Source: an uncultured Pelagibacteraceae bacterium (GTDB lineage: Bacteria; Pseudomonadota; Alphaproteobacteria; Pelagibacterales; Pelagibacteraceae). Taken from it: DNA of 64,000 bases. Numbering within the stretch: the stretch's first letter is position 1; every line of letters starts with the position of its first letter. The stretch lies in the NCBI GenBank assembly GCA_902532195.1, contig CACAHE010000003.1, forward strand, positions 47,307-111,306, read 5' to 3'. Below are positions 16,322 through 25,674 of this stretch, piece after piece. The notes beneath the pieces were generated by a model, which did no database searches, had not been told where the DNA came from, and was given only the letters and a program-made list of their open reading frames with translations. Position numbers and translations under genes: made by a program.

Positions 16322-16891
16322 TTAAGGTTCTAGTTCCACATCCCAATAGAGGTGGTCAATCCATGTTTTATGTAAAAAATTAGGTGGGAAATTTTTTCCA
16401 TTTTTATGTAAGTCTTCCGTAGTTGGCTGATAAGGTTTTTGATATAAAGCCATTCCTGACTGGTTTAGCAACCTTCCACCTTTTTTTACATTACAGTTAG
16501 AACAAGCTGTTACAACATTATCCCAATCAGTTTTTCCTCCTTTAGATCTAGGTAATAAATGATCAAATGTTAATTCTTTTTTACTTCCACAATATTGACA
16601 AGAAAATTTATCTCTTAAAAAAACATTAAATCTTGTAAAATTTGGATTTGATAAAGGTCTAATATAACTTTTTAAAGCTATTACACTTGGAAGTTTCATG
16701 CTAAATGAAGGGCTGCTGACAACTCTATCATAGTAATTTACAATATTTACTCGATCTAAAAAAACAGATTTTATGGAATCTTGCCAGCTCCAAAGTGACA
16801 AAGGATAATAGCTTAGCGGTCTGTAATCAGCGTTCAAGACAAGTGCTGGACATTTTTCTAAGGATATTTTTCTATTTATAGTTTTCATCAT
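16322..16891 (-). CDS. HNH endonuclease family protein
   Basis: 189 residues. The N-terminal part (ALVLNADYRPLSYYPLSLWSWQDSIKSVFLDRVNIV) is the conserved leader of a widespread chromosomal HNH protein group. The HNH core is CQYCGSKKELTFDHLLPRSKGGKTDWDNVVTACSNCNVKKGGRL: two CxxC zinc pairs and the DH...N catalytic set. No methylase, restriction partner or phage gene is nearby, so this looks like the stand-alone housekeeping form found in many alphaproteobacteria; its cellular role is unknown. A second ATG is at codon 2. It follows the esterase gene by 60 bp on the same strand. Confidence 0.87.
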   Translation of the reverse strand: MMKTINRKISLEKCPALVLNADYRPLSYYPLSLWSWQDSIKSVFLDRVNIVNYYDRVVSSPSFSMKLPSVIALKSYIRPLSNPNFTRFNVFLRDKFSCQYCGSKKELTFDHLLPRSKGGKTDWDNVVTACSNCNVKKGGRLLNQSGMALYQKPYQPTTEDLHKNGKNFPPNFLHKTWIDHLYWDVELEP

Positions 16892-16951
16892 AATTAGACT
16901 AACTTATATAAATTTATATATCAATATCACAAATTAAACATTAATAAATTA

Positions 16952-17608
16952 TTAAATTATTAAGTTTTTTTTAATAAAACTTAATGCATGACTTGATGCT
17001 TCGATAGGTATGTGATGCTCACAATTTTTTATAATTTTTGTTTCAATATTAACATTATTTCTAATCATAAAATCTTTTGCTTCTAAAAGAAAATTTACAG
17101 GTACAATTGTGTCCAAATCACCATGTATTAAAAGCATATTTGTTTTTGATATAATTCTATTAACTAAGTTTTCTTTGTTAATAATTTTACCAGAAAAACC
17201 AACTATAGAATTAAATTTCTCTTTAGAAGTTAAACCAATATTTATTGACATCATACTTCCTTGGCTAAATCCTGTTAAACAAATTTTATTATTAGTCAAA
17301 TTAAATTTTTGTTTTACTTCATCAATATAAAATTTTAATTTTTCTTCTCCTTTTAATGATTCTTTTAAAATATAATTTGGATCATCTACAGATAGATCAA
17401 ACCATTGAAATCCAACAGGATTAACTTTGCATATTTCATGACCATTGGGACATAAAAAAATTGTATTGGGAAGAAATCTTTTCCAATTTAATGATAAAGC
17501 GCTAATATCGTTACCATCGCCACCGTATCCATGTAATAAAATAATTGCATATTTAATTTCTTGATTTTTTTCTGGTGAAATTGCTATTGTATCTAATGAA
17601 AATTTCAT
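16952..17608 (-). CDS. Carboxylesterase/phospholipase-type alpha/beta hydrolase
   Basis: 218 residues. LLHGYGGDGND (25-34) forms the oxyanion region, GFSQGSM carries the nucleophile Ser115, IHGDLDTIVP supplies Asp166, and CEHHIP supplies the catalytic His about 199. This is the YpfH/EstB-like family of small esterases, also annotated as phospholipase/carboxylesterase. The true substrate is unknown. There is no signal peptide, so it acts in the cytoplasm. The ATG overlaps the TlpA stop (ATGA), indicating coupled translation. Confidence 0.88.
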   Translation of the reverse strand: MKFSLDTIAISPEKNQEIKYAIILLHGYGGDGNDISALSLNWKRFLPNTIFLCPNGHEICKVNPVGFQWFDLSVDDPNYILKESLKGEEKLKFYIDEVKQKFNLTNNKICLTGFSQGSMMSINIGLTSKEKFNSIVGFSGKIINKENLVNRIISKTNMLLIHGDLDTIVPVNFLLEAKDFMIRNNVNIETKIIKNCEHHIPIEASSHALSFIKKNLII

Positions 17609-18150
17609 TTTAATTGTCTCTGTTCATAACTTAGCAACCATTCAATAAATTGATCATCACTAAAATCTATAGCACCTATTATTCTTGCAAATTCATCTCC
17701 ATTTTTATTAAATAAAATTGAAGTGGGCAATCCTCTTAATGAGAATTTTTTTGGTAAATTAACAGTTTCATCAAAAAAAATTTCAAGATTATCAATATTT
17801 AGTTTATCAAAAAATATAACTGATTTTGAAACTCCCTCTTGTCCTACATTAATTGGGATAATTTTTAAACTTTTAAATTTTTTGTTTGCCTGTAATTTAT
17901 TTAAAGAAGGCATCTCGTCTAAACAAGGTTTACACCAAGTTGCCCAAAAATTTATTATTGTTAGTGAATTATTATAATCACTTAAATTAACAACATTATT
18001 TTCAATGTTTCTAAATGTTATATTTTCGACCTTTTTGGGCTTATCATATATTAACAGATTTTTTATATTTGGTTGTTTTATTGCATAAGATAAATTTGTT
18101 GATATTAAATATATAAAAATCGAAATAAATTTAATTGTTAATAATTTCAT
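17605..18150 (-). CDS. TlpA/ResA-like periplasmic thiol-disulfide oxidoreductase
   Basis: 181 residues. A hydrophobic N-terminal segment (about 5-23) is a signal peptide or anchor. The thioredoxin fold has the active site FWATWCKPCLDEMPSL with Cys73-Cys76 and the cis-Pro loop RGLPTSILF. TlpA/ResA-type proteins reduce disulfides outside the membrane, for example apocytochrome c or copper-site cysteines. The gene starts 23 bp from the divergent argH. In alphaproteobacteria a tlpA-argH-lptM-lysA order is common, and it is kept here. Confidence 0.9.
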   Translation of the reverse strand: MKLLTIKFISIFIYLISTNLSYAIKQPNIKNLLIYDKPKKVENITFRNIENNVVNLSDYNNSLTIINFWATWCKPCLDEMPSLNKLQANKKFKSLKIIPINVGQEGVSKSVIFFDKLNIDNLEIFFDETVNLPKKFSLRGLPTSILFNKNGDEFARIIGAIDFSDDQFIEWLLSYEQRQLK

Positions 18151-18173
18151 TCTAAAATGTATAATTACATATC

Positions 18174-19568
18174 ATGAAGCAAAATAAAAACAATATACCA
18201 GTCTGGAATGTAAGAATTTCTAAAAACGGTTCTACAGTTTTTCAGAAAGTAGGAAGTTCAATAAATATAGATAGAAGACTTTATAAAGAGGACATTCAAG
18301 TATCTATCGTGCACACAGAAATGTTGTTTAAGCAGAAAATTATTTCATTTAAAGTAAAAAATAAAATTATATGGGGTCTAAATAAAATTAAAAATGAAAT
18401 AATTAAAAAAAAATTTAATTTTAGTACAATTCATGAAGATATACATATGAATATAGAAAAAAGATTATTTGAAATAATTGGTGATGATGCAGGTTTTGTT
18501 CATACAGGTAGATCTAGAAATGACCAGGTAATTACTGACCTAAAGTTATGGTTACAATCTTCAACTAAAGAGATTAACAATCTTTTGATCAGCATAATGA
18601 AGTCAATTCTTAAAATTTCTGAAGATAATATTAAAACTATTATGCCTGGATTTACCCATCTAAAAAATGCACAGCCAATTTCTTTTGCACATTATTTACT
18701 TGCTTACATTGAAATGTTTAAAAGAGATAAAAATAGATTTACTCATAATTTGATTACTTTATCAGAAAATCCTTTGGGTAGTGCTGCTCTAAGTGGAACC
18801 TCATTTAATATTGATAGAAACTATACTACAAAAAAATTGAAATTTTCTAAACCAACTGACAATTCTATTGATGCAGTTTCTGATAGAGATTTTGTAATAG
18901 ATTTTTTATACTCAGTATCCGTTTGTTCTTTACATATATCCAGGTTTGCTGAGGATTTTATTATATGGAACTCTGATGCATTTAAACTAATTAAACTTAA
19001 TGACAAAATAGTTACTGGATCTTCCATAATGCCACAAAAAAAAAATCCTGATCCATTAGAATTTCTAAGAGGAAAAACAGGTAGTGCTTATGGAAATTTA
19101 ATTTCTATGTTAACAATTCTTAAAGGTTTGCCATTATCTTATTTTAAAGACTTACAAGATGACAAAGAATTAGTTTTTAAATCATATGATCAGATTAAAT
19201 ATTCATTACAAATTTTAAATGAGATATTAAAAAATTTTTCTGTAGATAAGAAAAGAATGTATGAATTTGCTGGTGAAGGATATACAACTGCAACAGATTT
19301 AGCAGATTATATTGTAAAAGATTTAAAAATATCCTTTAGAAGAGCATATGAAATTACTTCAAGTATTGTGAACTATGCAGAAAAAAATAAAAAGAGACTT
19401 AGTGACTTAAGCATTAATGATATTAAAAAAATAGAACCAAGATTAAAAGACGAAGTAATTGAAATATTTGATTTGAAAAACTCCATTAAATCAAAAAAAT
19501 CATATGGAGGTACAGCTTTTGAAAACATCAAGAAAATGATAAAGAAATATAAAAAAGAGATAAAATGA
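18174..19568 (+). CDS. argH: Argininosuccinate lyase
   Basis: 464 residues, standard length. Family signatures are HTGRSRNDQVITDLKLW near the N terminus, PGFTHLKNAQPISFAHYLLAY and GSSIMPQKKNPDPLEF starting at residue 282, which is the fumarase/ASL mobile loop with its catalytic serine. It cleaves argininosuccinate to arginine and fumarate, the last step of arginine synthesis. The TGA stop overlaps the ATG of the small lipoprotein gene, and lysA follows. Confidence 0.96.
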   Translation: MKQNKNNIPVWNVRISKNGSTVFQKVGSSINIDRRLYKEDIQVSIVHTEMLFKQKIISFKVKNKIIWGLNKIKNEIIKKKFNFSTIHEDIHMNIEKRLFEIIGDDAGFVHTGRSRNDQVITDLKLWLQSSTKEINNLLISIMKSILKISEDNIKTIMPGFTHLKNAQPISFAHYLLAYIEMFKRDKNRFTHNLITLSENPLGSAALSGTSFNIDRNYTTKKLKFSKPTDNSIDAVSDRDFVIDFLYSVSVCSLHISRFAEDFIIWNSDAFKLIKLNDKIVTGSSIMPQKKNPDPLEFLRGKTGSAYGNLISMLTILKGLPLSYFKDLQDDKELVFKSYDQIKYSLQILNEILKNFSVDKKRMYEFAGEGYTTATDLADYIVKDLKISFRRAYEITSSIVNYAEKNKKRLSDLSINDIKKIEPRLKDEVIEIFDLKNSIKSKKSYGGTAFENIKKMIKKYKKEIK

Positions 19569-19684
19569 TCAAAAAATTAATAATACTATTATTTTGTTTT
19601 CTATTTTTTATATCCTGTGGAAAAAAAGGGGACCCTGTATATAAGGGCTCTAAAATAAATTTTGAAAAAAGCAAAATTGTTTAA
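19565..19684 (+). CDS. lptM: LptM-like small lipoprotein
   Basis: 39 residues. A short signal peptide (MIKKLIILLFCFLFFIS) ends in a lipobox, and the mature protein begins with Cys at SCGKKGDPVY. The CGxKGDP start is the hallmark of LptM (YifL), the small outer-membrane lipoprotein that helps LptD mature in E. coli. It overlaps argH by 4 bp (ATGA) and lysA by 1 bp (TAATG), its usual alphaproteobacterial location. It is below normal ORF-length cutoffs and easily missed. Confidence 0.85.
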   Translation: MIKKLIILLFCFLFFISCGKKGDPVYKGSKINFEKSKIV

Positions 19685-20898
19685 TGAATTATAAAAAAAA
19701 CCATTTTTTTATTGAAAATATTTCTTCTGAAAAAATCGCAGAAAAATTTGCTACTCCTATTTATTGTTATTCATATAAAATACTTAAAACAAATATTAAA
19801 AATTTTAAAAGAAATTTTAAAACTATAAAACCCACGATTTGTTTTGCAGTAAAATCAAATACAAATTTAAATTTATTAAGGGAAATTAAAAAATTTGGAC
19901 TTGGTGCAGATGTTGTTTCAATGGGCGAAATGATGATAGCAAAAAAAGCTGGCATAAGTTCAAAAAAAATAGTTTTTTCTGGCGTGGGAAAAACTAAAAA
20001 AGAAATAAATTATGCTATAGAAAAAAATATATTACTAATTAATGCAGAGTCTAAAAGTGAGATTATTTTAATTGAAAAAATCGCAAAATATAAAAAAAAA
20101 AAAGTAAATATTGGAATTAGATTAAATCCAAACACCAATCCTAAAACATTAGATCAAATTTCTACAGGAAAGAAAGAAAATAAATTTGGTGTAAGTGAAA
20201 ATACTTTTTTAGAGCTAGTAAATTATATTAAAAATTCTAGTTATCTAAACCTTAAATGTTTAAGCGTGCACATTGGTAGCCAAATACTTAGTCATAAACC
20301 ATATGAAAAAATGTTAAAAGTTTTAGATAAAATAATAAAAAAATCTAATCATAATTTTGAATTTTTAGATTTAGGTGGTGGTATGGGAATACCATATGAA
20401 AATAAATTTAAAAAATTAAATTATAAAAAATATAGTTCAGCAATAAATAGATTATTAAAAAAACATAAATCAAAAATCATTTTTGAACCAGGAAGATCAA
20501 TTGTTGGAAATGCAGGTTTCTTAATTACAAAAGTTCTTTATATTAAAGAGGCTCAAAATAAAAGTTTTGTTATTTTAGATGCCGGAATGAATGACATGAT
20601 GAGACCAGCATTATATGGTGTTAAACATAAAATAGTCCCATCGATAAAAAGTAAAAACTATTCAAAAAAAACTTATGAATTTGTTGGTCCTATTTGTGAA
20701 ACTACTGATAAATTTTCAACTTTATCTAAATTTCAAAAGTTGAATGAAAATGATATAATTATTATTTGTGATACGGGTGCATATGGAGTTTCTCTGAGTT
20801 CAAATTACAATGTTAGACCAAAACCCCCAGAATTACTTATCAAAGGATCAAAAATAAATGTTATTAAACGAAGAGAAAAGCTTGAAGATCTAATTTAG
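19684..20898 (+). CDS. lysA: Diaminopimelate decarboxylase
   Basis: 404 residues, fold type III PLP enzyme. ICFAVKSNTNLNLL carries the PLP lysine (57); the barrel has VNIGIRLNPNTNPKT, SVHIGSQI and LDLGGGMGIPY (phosphate loop); the C-terminal domain has FEPGRSIVGNAG, VGPICETTDKF with the catalytic cysteine, and a DTGAYGVSLSSNYN block. It converts meso-diaminopimelate to lysine. The ATG overlaps the lptM stop, so expression is coupled to argH-lptM. Confidence 0.95.
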   Translation: MNYKKNHFFIENISSEKIAEKFATPIYCYSYKILKTNIKNFKRNFKTIKPTICFAVKSNTNLNLLREIKKFGLGADVVSMGEMMIAKKAGISSKKIVFSGVGKTKKEINYAIEKNILLINAESKSEIILIEKIAKYKKKKVNIGIRLNPNTNPKTLDQISTGKKENKFGVSENTFLELVNYIKNSSYLNLKCLSVHIGSQILSHKPYEKMLKVLDKIIKKSNHNFEFLDLGGGMGIPYENKFKKLNYKKYSSAINRLLKKHKSKIIFEPGRSIVGNAGFLITKVLYIKEAQNKSFVILDAGMNDMMRPALYGVKHKIVPSIKSKNYSKKTYEFVGPICETTDKFSTLSKFQKLNENDIIIICDTGAYGVSLSSNYNVRPKPPELLIKGSKINVIKRREKLEDLI

Positions 20899-20908
20899 CT
20901 TTATTCAA

Positions 20909-21610
20909 ATGATAAGACATTACTTATTTTCGTTTTTCTTTTTTTTAGGAATTATTTTAATTTCATTAGTTTTTCTTCCATCATTATTTTTACCTCAAAA
21001 AATTGTCATATTAGGTGGAAAAATTATGGGACATTGGTCTGCATTCTGCTTAAAAAAAATTTTATCAATAAATATAATTATAAAAGGAAAAGATAAAATA
21101 GATCCTAACAGCAAATTCTTTATTGCATCATCCCATCAGTCAATGTTTGAGACATTTTTTTTACAAACAATTTTTAATTCGCCAATATTTATTTTAAAAA
21201 AAGAATTATTAAACATCCCAATATTTGGGTGGTATTTAAAAAAAATTGGATCAATTTCTATAAATAGAAACAAAATATCTAAAGATAATCTTGGCTTTTT
21301 TGAAGAGATATCAAAAACAGTTAATCAATCAAATAGACCAATAATAATTTTTCCTCAAGGAACCAGGGTATCTCCGGAAGATAGAACCGAATTTAAGAAA
21401 GGTGCAGGTAGAATTTACGAAGAATTAAAAATTAAATGTATGCCTGTTGCCATAAGTTCAGGAAAAATATGGCCCAAACATGGGCTTAAAAAAACAAATT
21501 TAAATTTAACAGTATCTATTTTAGATCCAATAAACCCTGGATTGGAAAAAGATTTATTTATAAAAAATTTACAAGAAAAAATTTATTCAGAATTAGATAA
21601 AATAGATTAA
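20909..21610 (+). CDS. plsC: 1-acyl-sn-glycerol-3-phosphate acyltransferase (PlsC-like)
   Basis: 233 residues with an N-terminal transmembrane segment. The acyltransferase motif I is SSHQSMFE (His76...Glu81), the HX4E variant usual in alphaproteobacterial lysophospholipid acyltransferases, instead of HX4D. Motif III is IIIFPQGTRVSPE, and VAISSGKIWPKHGL is the later substrate-pocket region. It makes phosphatidic acid from lysophosphatidic acid at the inner membrane. It starts 10 bp after lysA. Its stop and that of the convergent dnaN share TTAA. Confidence 0.87.
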   Translation: MIRHYLFSFFFFLGIILISLVFLPSLFLPQKIVILGGKIMGHWSAFCLKKILSINIIIKGKDKIDPNSKFFIASSHQSMFETFFLQTIFNSPIFILKKELLNIPIFGWYLKKIGSISINRNKISKDNLGFFEEISKTVNQSNRPIIIFPQGTRVSPEDRTEFKKGAGRIYEELKIKCMPVAISSGKIWPKHGLKKTNLNLTVSILDPINPGLEKDLFIKNLQEKIYSELDKID

Positions 21611-22719
21611 CCTTTCATTGGCATCACAACAAATATACTATCAAAATCTCCTGGGTCCTTTATTAGTGCTGGAGAGCCTGAATCTTTAAAATAAATTTCA
21701 ATTTTCTCACCTTCTAACTGAGAAGCTATATCTATTAAATATCTAGAATTAAAACTTATATCAAGTTCATGATCAAATTTTACAGCTAAACTTTCTTTTC
21801 CATCTCCACTGTTAGTATTGTTTACTGAAAGATTAAGTATATCTTTTTGCAAATTAAATTTAACTCCATCTTTTTTATCTAGAGAAACAGATGCAACACG
21901 ATCAACTGAGTCTAAAAATAACTTAAGATCAACATCTAATTTTTTTTTATTTTCTTTAGGGATCACCTGAACATAATTAGGAAACTTACCATCGATTAGC
22001 TTTGAAATTAAAATACTATTGTTCATTTCAAATTTAATTTTTGATTTAATATTTGATATTTTTACATCACCATCATAGTCCTCCAAAAGTGAACATAATT
22101 GAAAAATTGTTTTTTTAGGTAAAATTATTGGATAAAAATTAATTTTATCATTTAATCTTATTTTTGAAATTGACATTCTGTGGCTATCAGTTGCTGCCGC
22201 TGTTAGAAAAATTTTGTCATCAACTTGATTTAGATGTAAAAAAATTCCAGTTAAGTAGTGTCTAGTTTCGTCATTAGATATGGAAAACTTAGATTTATTT
22301 AAAAGTTTAAGTAATTTTTTTGAATTAATTGTAAACTCATTATCTGAAAAATTTTCATCTGAAAGTGGAAAATCTGCTGGGCTCATACAATTCAGGTTAA
22401 AAACAGATTTTTCTGACTCTAAATGAAGTTTATTTTCTCCAATATCAGAAAAATTTATTTTTTTTCCTGAAGAAAATTTTCTTACAATATCGTACATGAT
22501 TGAAGATGATGTGGTTGTCTTACCTTCCTCCTCAATTTCTACATTTGAAATTTGATTTATAAATATTAAATCTAGATCTGTAGCTGTCAACTTTAGTTTG
22601 GAGTCTGCTACTTCCAAAAGCACATTTGATAAAATTGGCAATGTACTTCTTTTCTCTATAACTCCTTGGCAGTAATTTAAAGATTTTTGCAAATCTTGTT
22701 GATTTACATTAAATTTCAT
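21607..22719 (-). CDS. dnaN: DNA polymerase III beta sliding clamp
   Basis: 370 residues, standard length with the three repeated clamp domains. Recognisable: N-terminal MKFNVNQQDLQKSLNYCQGVIEKRSTLPILSNVLLEV, the central LTGIFLHL...AATDSHRMS segment, and the C-terminal VVMPMKG, the usual end of bacterial clamps. It tethers the replicative polymerase to DNA. The start codon lies 11 bp inside dnaA, so the two replication genes are translationally coupled. Confidence 0.96.
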   Translation of the reverse strand: MKFNVNQQDLQKSLNYCQGVIEKRSTLPILSNVLLEVADSKLKLTATDLDLIFINQISNVEIEEEGKTTTSSSIMYDIVRKFSSGKKINFSDIGENKLHLESEKSVFNLNCMSPADFPLSDENFSDNEFTINSKKLLKLLNKSKFSISNDETRHYLTGIFLHLNQVDDKIFLTAAATDSHRMSISKIRLNDKINFYPIILPKKTIFQLCSLLEDYDGDVKISNIKSKIKFEMNNSILISKLIDGKFPNYVQVIPKENKKKLDVDLKLFLDSVDRVASVSLDKKDGVKFNLQKDILNLSVNNTNSGDGKESLAVKFDHELDISFNSRYLIDIASQLEGEKIEIYFKDSGSPALIKDPGDFDSIFVVMPMKG

Positions 22720-24139
22720 TCTCTTTATTGTATAAAATTTTATTTTTTAAATTATCAATATTAATATTTAATTCATTATCTTCTTTTCTTAATTTTTCTA
22801 TAGTTTTAACTGAATGAATGACAGTTGTGTGGTCTCTATTTGAAAAAGCTCTACCTATTTCAGGCAAAGATTTTGAAGTAAGAAGTTTAGACAGATATAT
22901 TGCAGTTTGTCTAGGTCTCACTAAATATCTAGATCTTCTTGAAGAAAGCATTTCATTTTTACTAATTTTGAAAAATTTACAAACTATTGTCTGAATTAAA
23001 TCAATAGTTACTTTATTCTCTGAGAAATTAAGCAAGTCTTTTAAAATAACTTTTATTTCTGTTAAATTAGGTGTCTTATTATATATTTTTGAAAAAGAAA
23101 TTATTCTATTTAACGATCCTACTAATTCTCTATTACTTGTTCTTACTTCAGTACTAATAAATTTTAAAATTTCATCTGAAATATTCACTTCATTTGAATA
23201 TAATAATTTTAATTCTTCAACTTTATTTTTTAAAATTTTATATCTTAGATCAAAGTCAGAATTTTGAATATCTACAACTAGTCCTCCAGAAAACCTGGAT
23301 TTTATTCTTTCCTGAATTCTTGACAATTTGTTTGGGGATCTATCGGCAGATAATATTATTTGCGAACCTTTATCAATTAAAGCATTAAATGTATGAAAAA
23401 ATTCTTCTTGCATAGCTTCTTTGCCGTTCATGAATTGAATGTCATCTATAAGCAAAACATCAGTATTCCTAAAGTAATCTTTAAATTTTACCATTTCATT
23501 TGATTTTATTGATTTTACAAATTGGTACATAAACCTTTCGGCAGATATAAACATAACTTTATAATTTTTTTTAAGACTAAGACCAATTGCATTTAACAAA
23601 TGAGTTTTACCCATTCCAATACCACCATATAAATATAACGGATTATATTGAGCTAAATCTTGTGAAACTTTCTTTGATGCTTCAAAAGCTAGCTTATTAC
23701 TTTGACCTAAAATAAAATTATCAAAATTTTTATTTGGATCTATTCGATTATATTGAAGATAAGAATCTTTTAAAAAAGATATTTTTGGGGATGAATTTAA
23801 ATTATTAAAAGTGTTATTTTTTTTAATAAATTTATCATCATCATAATTATCATCTTTTTTTTCCATTATGTTAAATTCAATCCTATTGATTTCTCTCTTG
23901 TTAAGTTTAACAATTTGTAATATTTGATCTAAATACCTAGAGGTAATCCAATCACGAATAAATCTTGTTGGAACTGAAATTAATATGTAGTTATTAAACT
24001 CCTCTATAAAATTAATTTTTTTTAGCCAACTTTCATATATATCCAGACCAAACTTTTCTTTCATTTCAGCCTGGATATTCTCCCAATTAATTTTCTTCTT
24101 GTGATACTCTTCTTTATTTTGAATTAAATTATTTTTCAT
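22709..24139 (-). CDS. dnaA: Chromosomal replication initiator DnaA
   Basis: 476 residues. Domain I (about 15-90) has KFGLDIYESWLKKINF and SVPTRFIRDWI. A low-complexity linker (Asp/Asn/Lys-rich, about 93-120) is domain II. The AAA+ domain has Walker A GGIGMGKT (172-179) and Walker B VLLIDDIQFM. Domain IV ends with the DNA-binding signature FSNRDHTTVIHSVKTIEKL. It binds DnaA boxes and melts the origin. GGAG precedes the ATG, and a weak -10 (TATAAG, 24164-24159) lies upstream. dnaN overlaps its end. Confidence 0.96.
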   Translation of the reverse strand: MKNNLIQNKEEYHKKKINWENIQAEMKEKFGLDIYESWLKKINFIEEFNNYILISVPTRFIRDWITSRYLDQILQIVKLNKREINRIEFNIMEKKDDNYDDDKFIKKNNTFNNLNSSPKISFLKDSYLQYNRIDPNKNFDNFILGQSNKLAFEASKKVSQDLAQYNPLYLYGGIGMGKTHLLNAIGLSLKKNYKVMFISAERFMYQFVKSIKSNEMVKFKDYFRNTDVLLIDDIQFMNGKEAMQEEFFHTFNALIDKGSQIILSADRSPNKLSRIQERIKSRFSGGLVVDIQNSDFDLRYKILKNKVEELKLLYSNEVNISDEILKFISTEVRTSNRELVGSLNRIISFSKIYNKTPNLTEIKVILKDLLNFSENKVTIDLIQTIVCKFFKISKNEMLSSRRSRYLVRPRQTAIYLSKLLTSKSLPEIGRAFSNRDHTTVIHSVKTIEKLRKEDNELNINIDNLKNKILYNKENEI

Positions 24140-24456
24140 GGAAGGTCTCCAATTAAATCTTATAGTAAGTTAATTCAATAAATTAATTTGTTTTTTAAAA
24201 AAAAAATAAAATCTCTAATTGAATAAATCTGTACGTGAATAATTACTAAATTATAAATTGAATCTTTTTATTTTTTTTTAAAAAGTAAAAATAATTTTAC
24301 TAAATAAAAAATATTTAAATCTACATATGGTATGAAAAATAGAAATTAATTTATATTTAGTATAATTATTTTTTATTATTAAAAGTTGTAAAATAAAATA
24401 TACAACTCGAGATTAACTCTTTAATTTAAGTGGATAATGATGTCTAGTATAAGTTG
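24140..24456. other. AT-rich intergenic region between rpsT and dnaA
   Basis: 317 bp without an ORF and extremely AT-rich, upstream of dnaA on its coding strand. It contains one near-match to a DnaA box, AGTGGATAA at 24429-24437 (TTATCCACT on the other strand, one mismatch from TTATCCACA), and a 7-bp inverted repeat AGTTGTA/TACAACT at 24384-24407. One box is not enough to call an origin. It probably holds the dnaA promoter and perhaps an autoregulatory site. Confidence 0.5.
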
Positions 24457-24717
24457 TTAAAGTGAGTTAATTTTTTTTGTTATCCTAGATATATTTCTAG
24501 ATGCGTTTTGTTTTTTTATAATTCCTGTTTTTGCAACCCTCATTAACTCTGAGTTTAGTTTTGGTAAAAAAGATAAAGCATCCTTTTTATTTCTTTTATC
24601 TAGTAACAAATTCATTTGTTTTAGAGCATTTTTATATTTACTTCTTCTAGATCTATTTACTACAGTCTGCCTTAAAATTCTTCTTGTAGTTTTAATTGCT
24701 GATTTTGTGTTTGCCAT
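24457..24717 (-). CDS. rpsT: 30S ribosomal protein S20
   Basis: 86 residues, lysine- and arginine-rich and all-helical. The start MANTKSAIKTTRRILRQTVVN and the SRRSKYKNALKQ segment match bacterial S20. It binds 16S rRNA in the small subunit. The rpsT-dnaA neighbourhood is common in alphaproteobacteria. The gene stands alone on the minus strand, 50 bp downstream of mutM. Confidence 0.95.
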   Translation of the reverse strand: MANTKSAIKTTRRILRQTVVNRSRRSKYKNALKQMNLLLDKRNKKDALSFLPKLNSELMRVAKTGIIKKQNASRNISRITKKINSL

Positions 24718-24767
24718 GGCGCGACTATATAGCTTGCATGATCTTTTTGGTCAATAAAATAATTAAT

Positions 24768-25631
24768 TTATTTTTGACAAATATTACATACATAGGTTGA
24801 TCTTTTTGATATATTTAATTTAACTATTTTTTCTTTACAATTTTTAGAAGGACAGTTTTCACCTTTTTTTCCATACACTTTAAATTCCTTTTGATAAGAT
24901 CCTTCATTACCTTGAAAATCTTTGAAATTTTTAATTGATGAGCCTCCTTTTTTTATTGCTTTATTCAATACTAATCTTGAATATCTTATAATTTTTTTAA
25001 TTTCCTTTTTCGTTATATCATTTCCTTTTTTAAGAGGATTGATTTTAGAATAAAACAATATTTCACTAGCATAAATATTTCCTATACCCGAAACAAAGTT
25101 TTGATCTAAAAGTAAATTTTTAATATTTTTTTTTTTTTTCTTAATTTTTTTTTTAAAATATTCTTGTGAAAAAAACTTATCAAAAGGTTCGGGTCCTTTT
25201 TTATTAAAATAATTTTTTAATTCATTTTTTGAATTAATGATTTTTAAAAAACCAAACCTTCTTGGGTCATTGTATATAATTTTAAAATCTGGAAAATAAA
25301 ATTCAATATGATTATGTTTATTTGGTAATTTAGGAGAATGATAGAAGCTTAAGTTGGAATTAAGATTTTTTGAATTTTTTTCTAAATAATGAAGCGTTCC
25401 TGACATGCCTAGATGAATAATCAAAAAAATATTATTTTCTAAATTTATTATTATATATTTAGATCTTCTTCTAATATTTATAATTTTTTTATTTATAATG
25501 TTTTTTTTGAAATTTTTTTGAATTTTGTAGCGTAAGTTTGGATTATTAATTATAATATCTCTAATAACTTTGTATTTTACCTTTTTTTCTAAGGACTGTT
25601 TTACTATTTCTACTTCTGGCAATTCTGGCAT
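24768..25631 (-). CDS. mutM: Formamidopyrimidine-DNA glycosylase
   Basis: 287 residues. The N terminus MPELPEVEIV gives Pro2 as the Schiff-base nucleophile and Glu3 as the catalytic acid. Further markers are IIHLGMSGTLHYL, HNHIEFYFPD, DPRRFGFLKI, FVSGIGNIYASEILF (helix-two-turn-helix) and a C-terminal zinc finger with cysteine pairs (NCPSKNC, VCNICQK). It removes oxidised purines such as 8-oxoguanine. The gene has very long lysine/AAA tracts, even for this genome. Divergent from ubiE with 43 bp between. Confidence 0.95.
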   Translation of the reverse strand: MPELPEVEIVKQSLEKKVKYKVIRDIIINNPNLRYKIQKNFKKNIINKKIINIRRRSKYIIINLENNIFLIIHLGMSGTLHYLEKNSKNLNSNLSFYHSPKLPNKHNHIEFYFPDFKIIYNDPRRFGFLKIINSKNELKNYFNKKGPEPFDKFFSQEYFKKKIKKKKKNIKNLLLDQNFVSGIGNIYASEILFYSKINPLKKGNDITKKEIKKIIRYSRLVLNKAIKKGGSSIKNFKDFQGNEGSYQKEFKVYGKKGENCPSKNCKEKIVKLNISKRSTYVCNICQK

Positions 25632-25674
25632 TTGATACTATATTAATATCATTAGAATAAATAAAAACTAAATC

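Noticed and set aside
16322-16891. HNH gene as part of a restriction or defence system
   Set aside because: No methylase, specificity subunit or other defence gene lies nearby; the sequence matches the common stand-alone chromosomal form.
24140-24456. Chromosomal origin of replication
   Set aside because: Only one imperfect DnaA box is visible and no cluster of boxes or conserved origin elements; dnaA is often away from the origin in Alphaproteobacteria.
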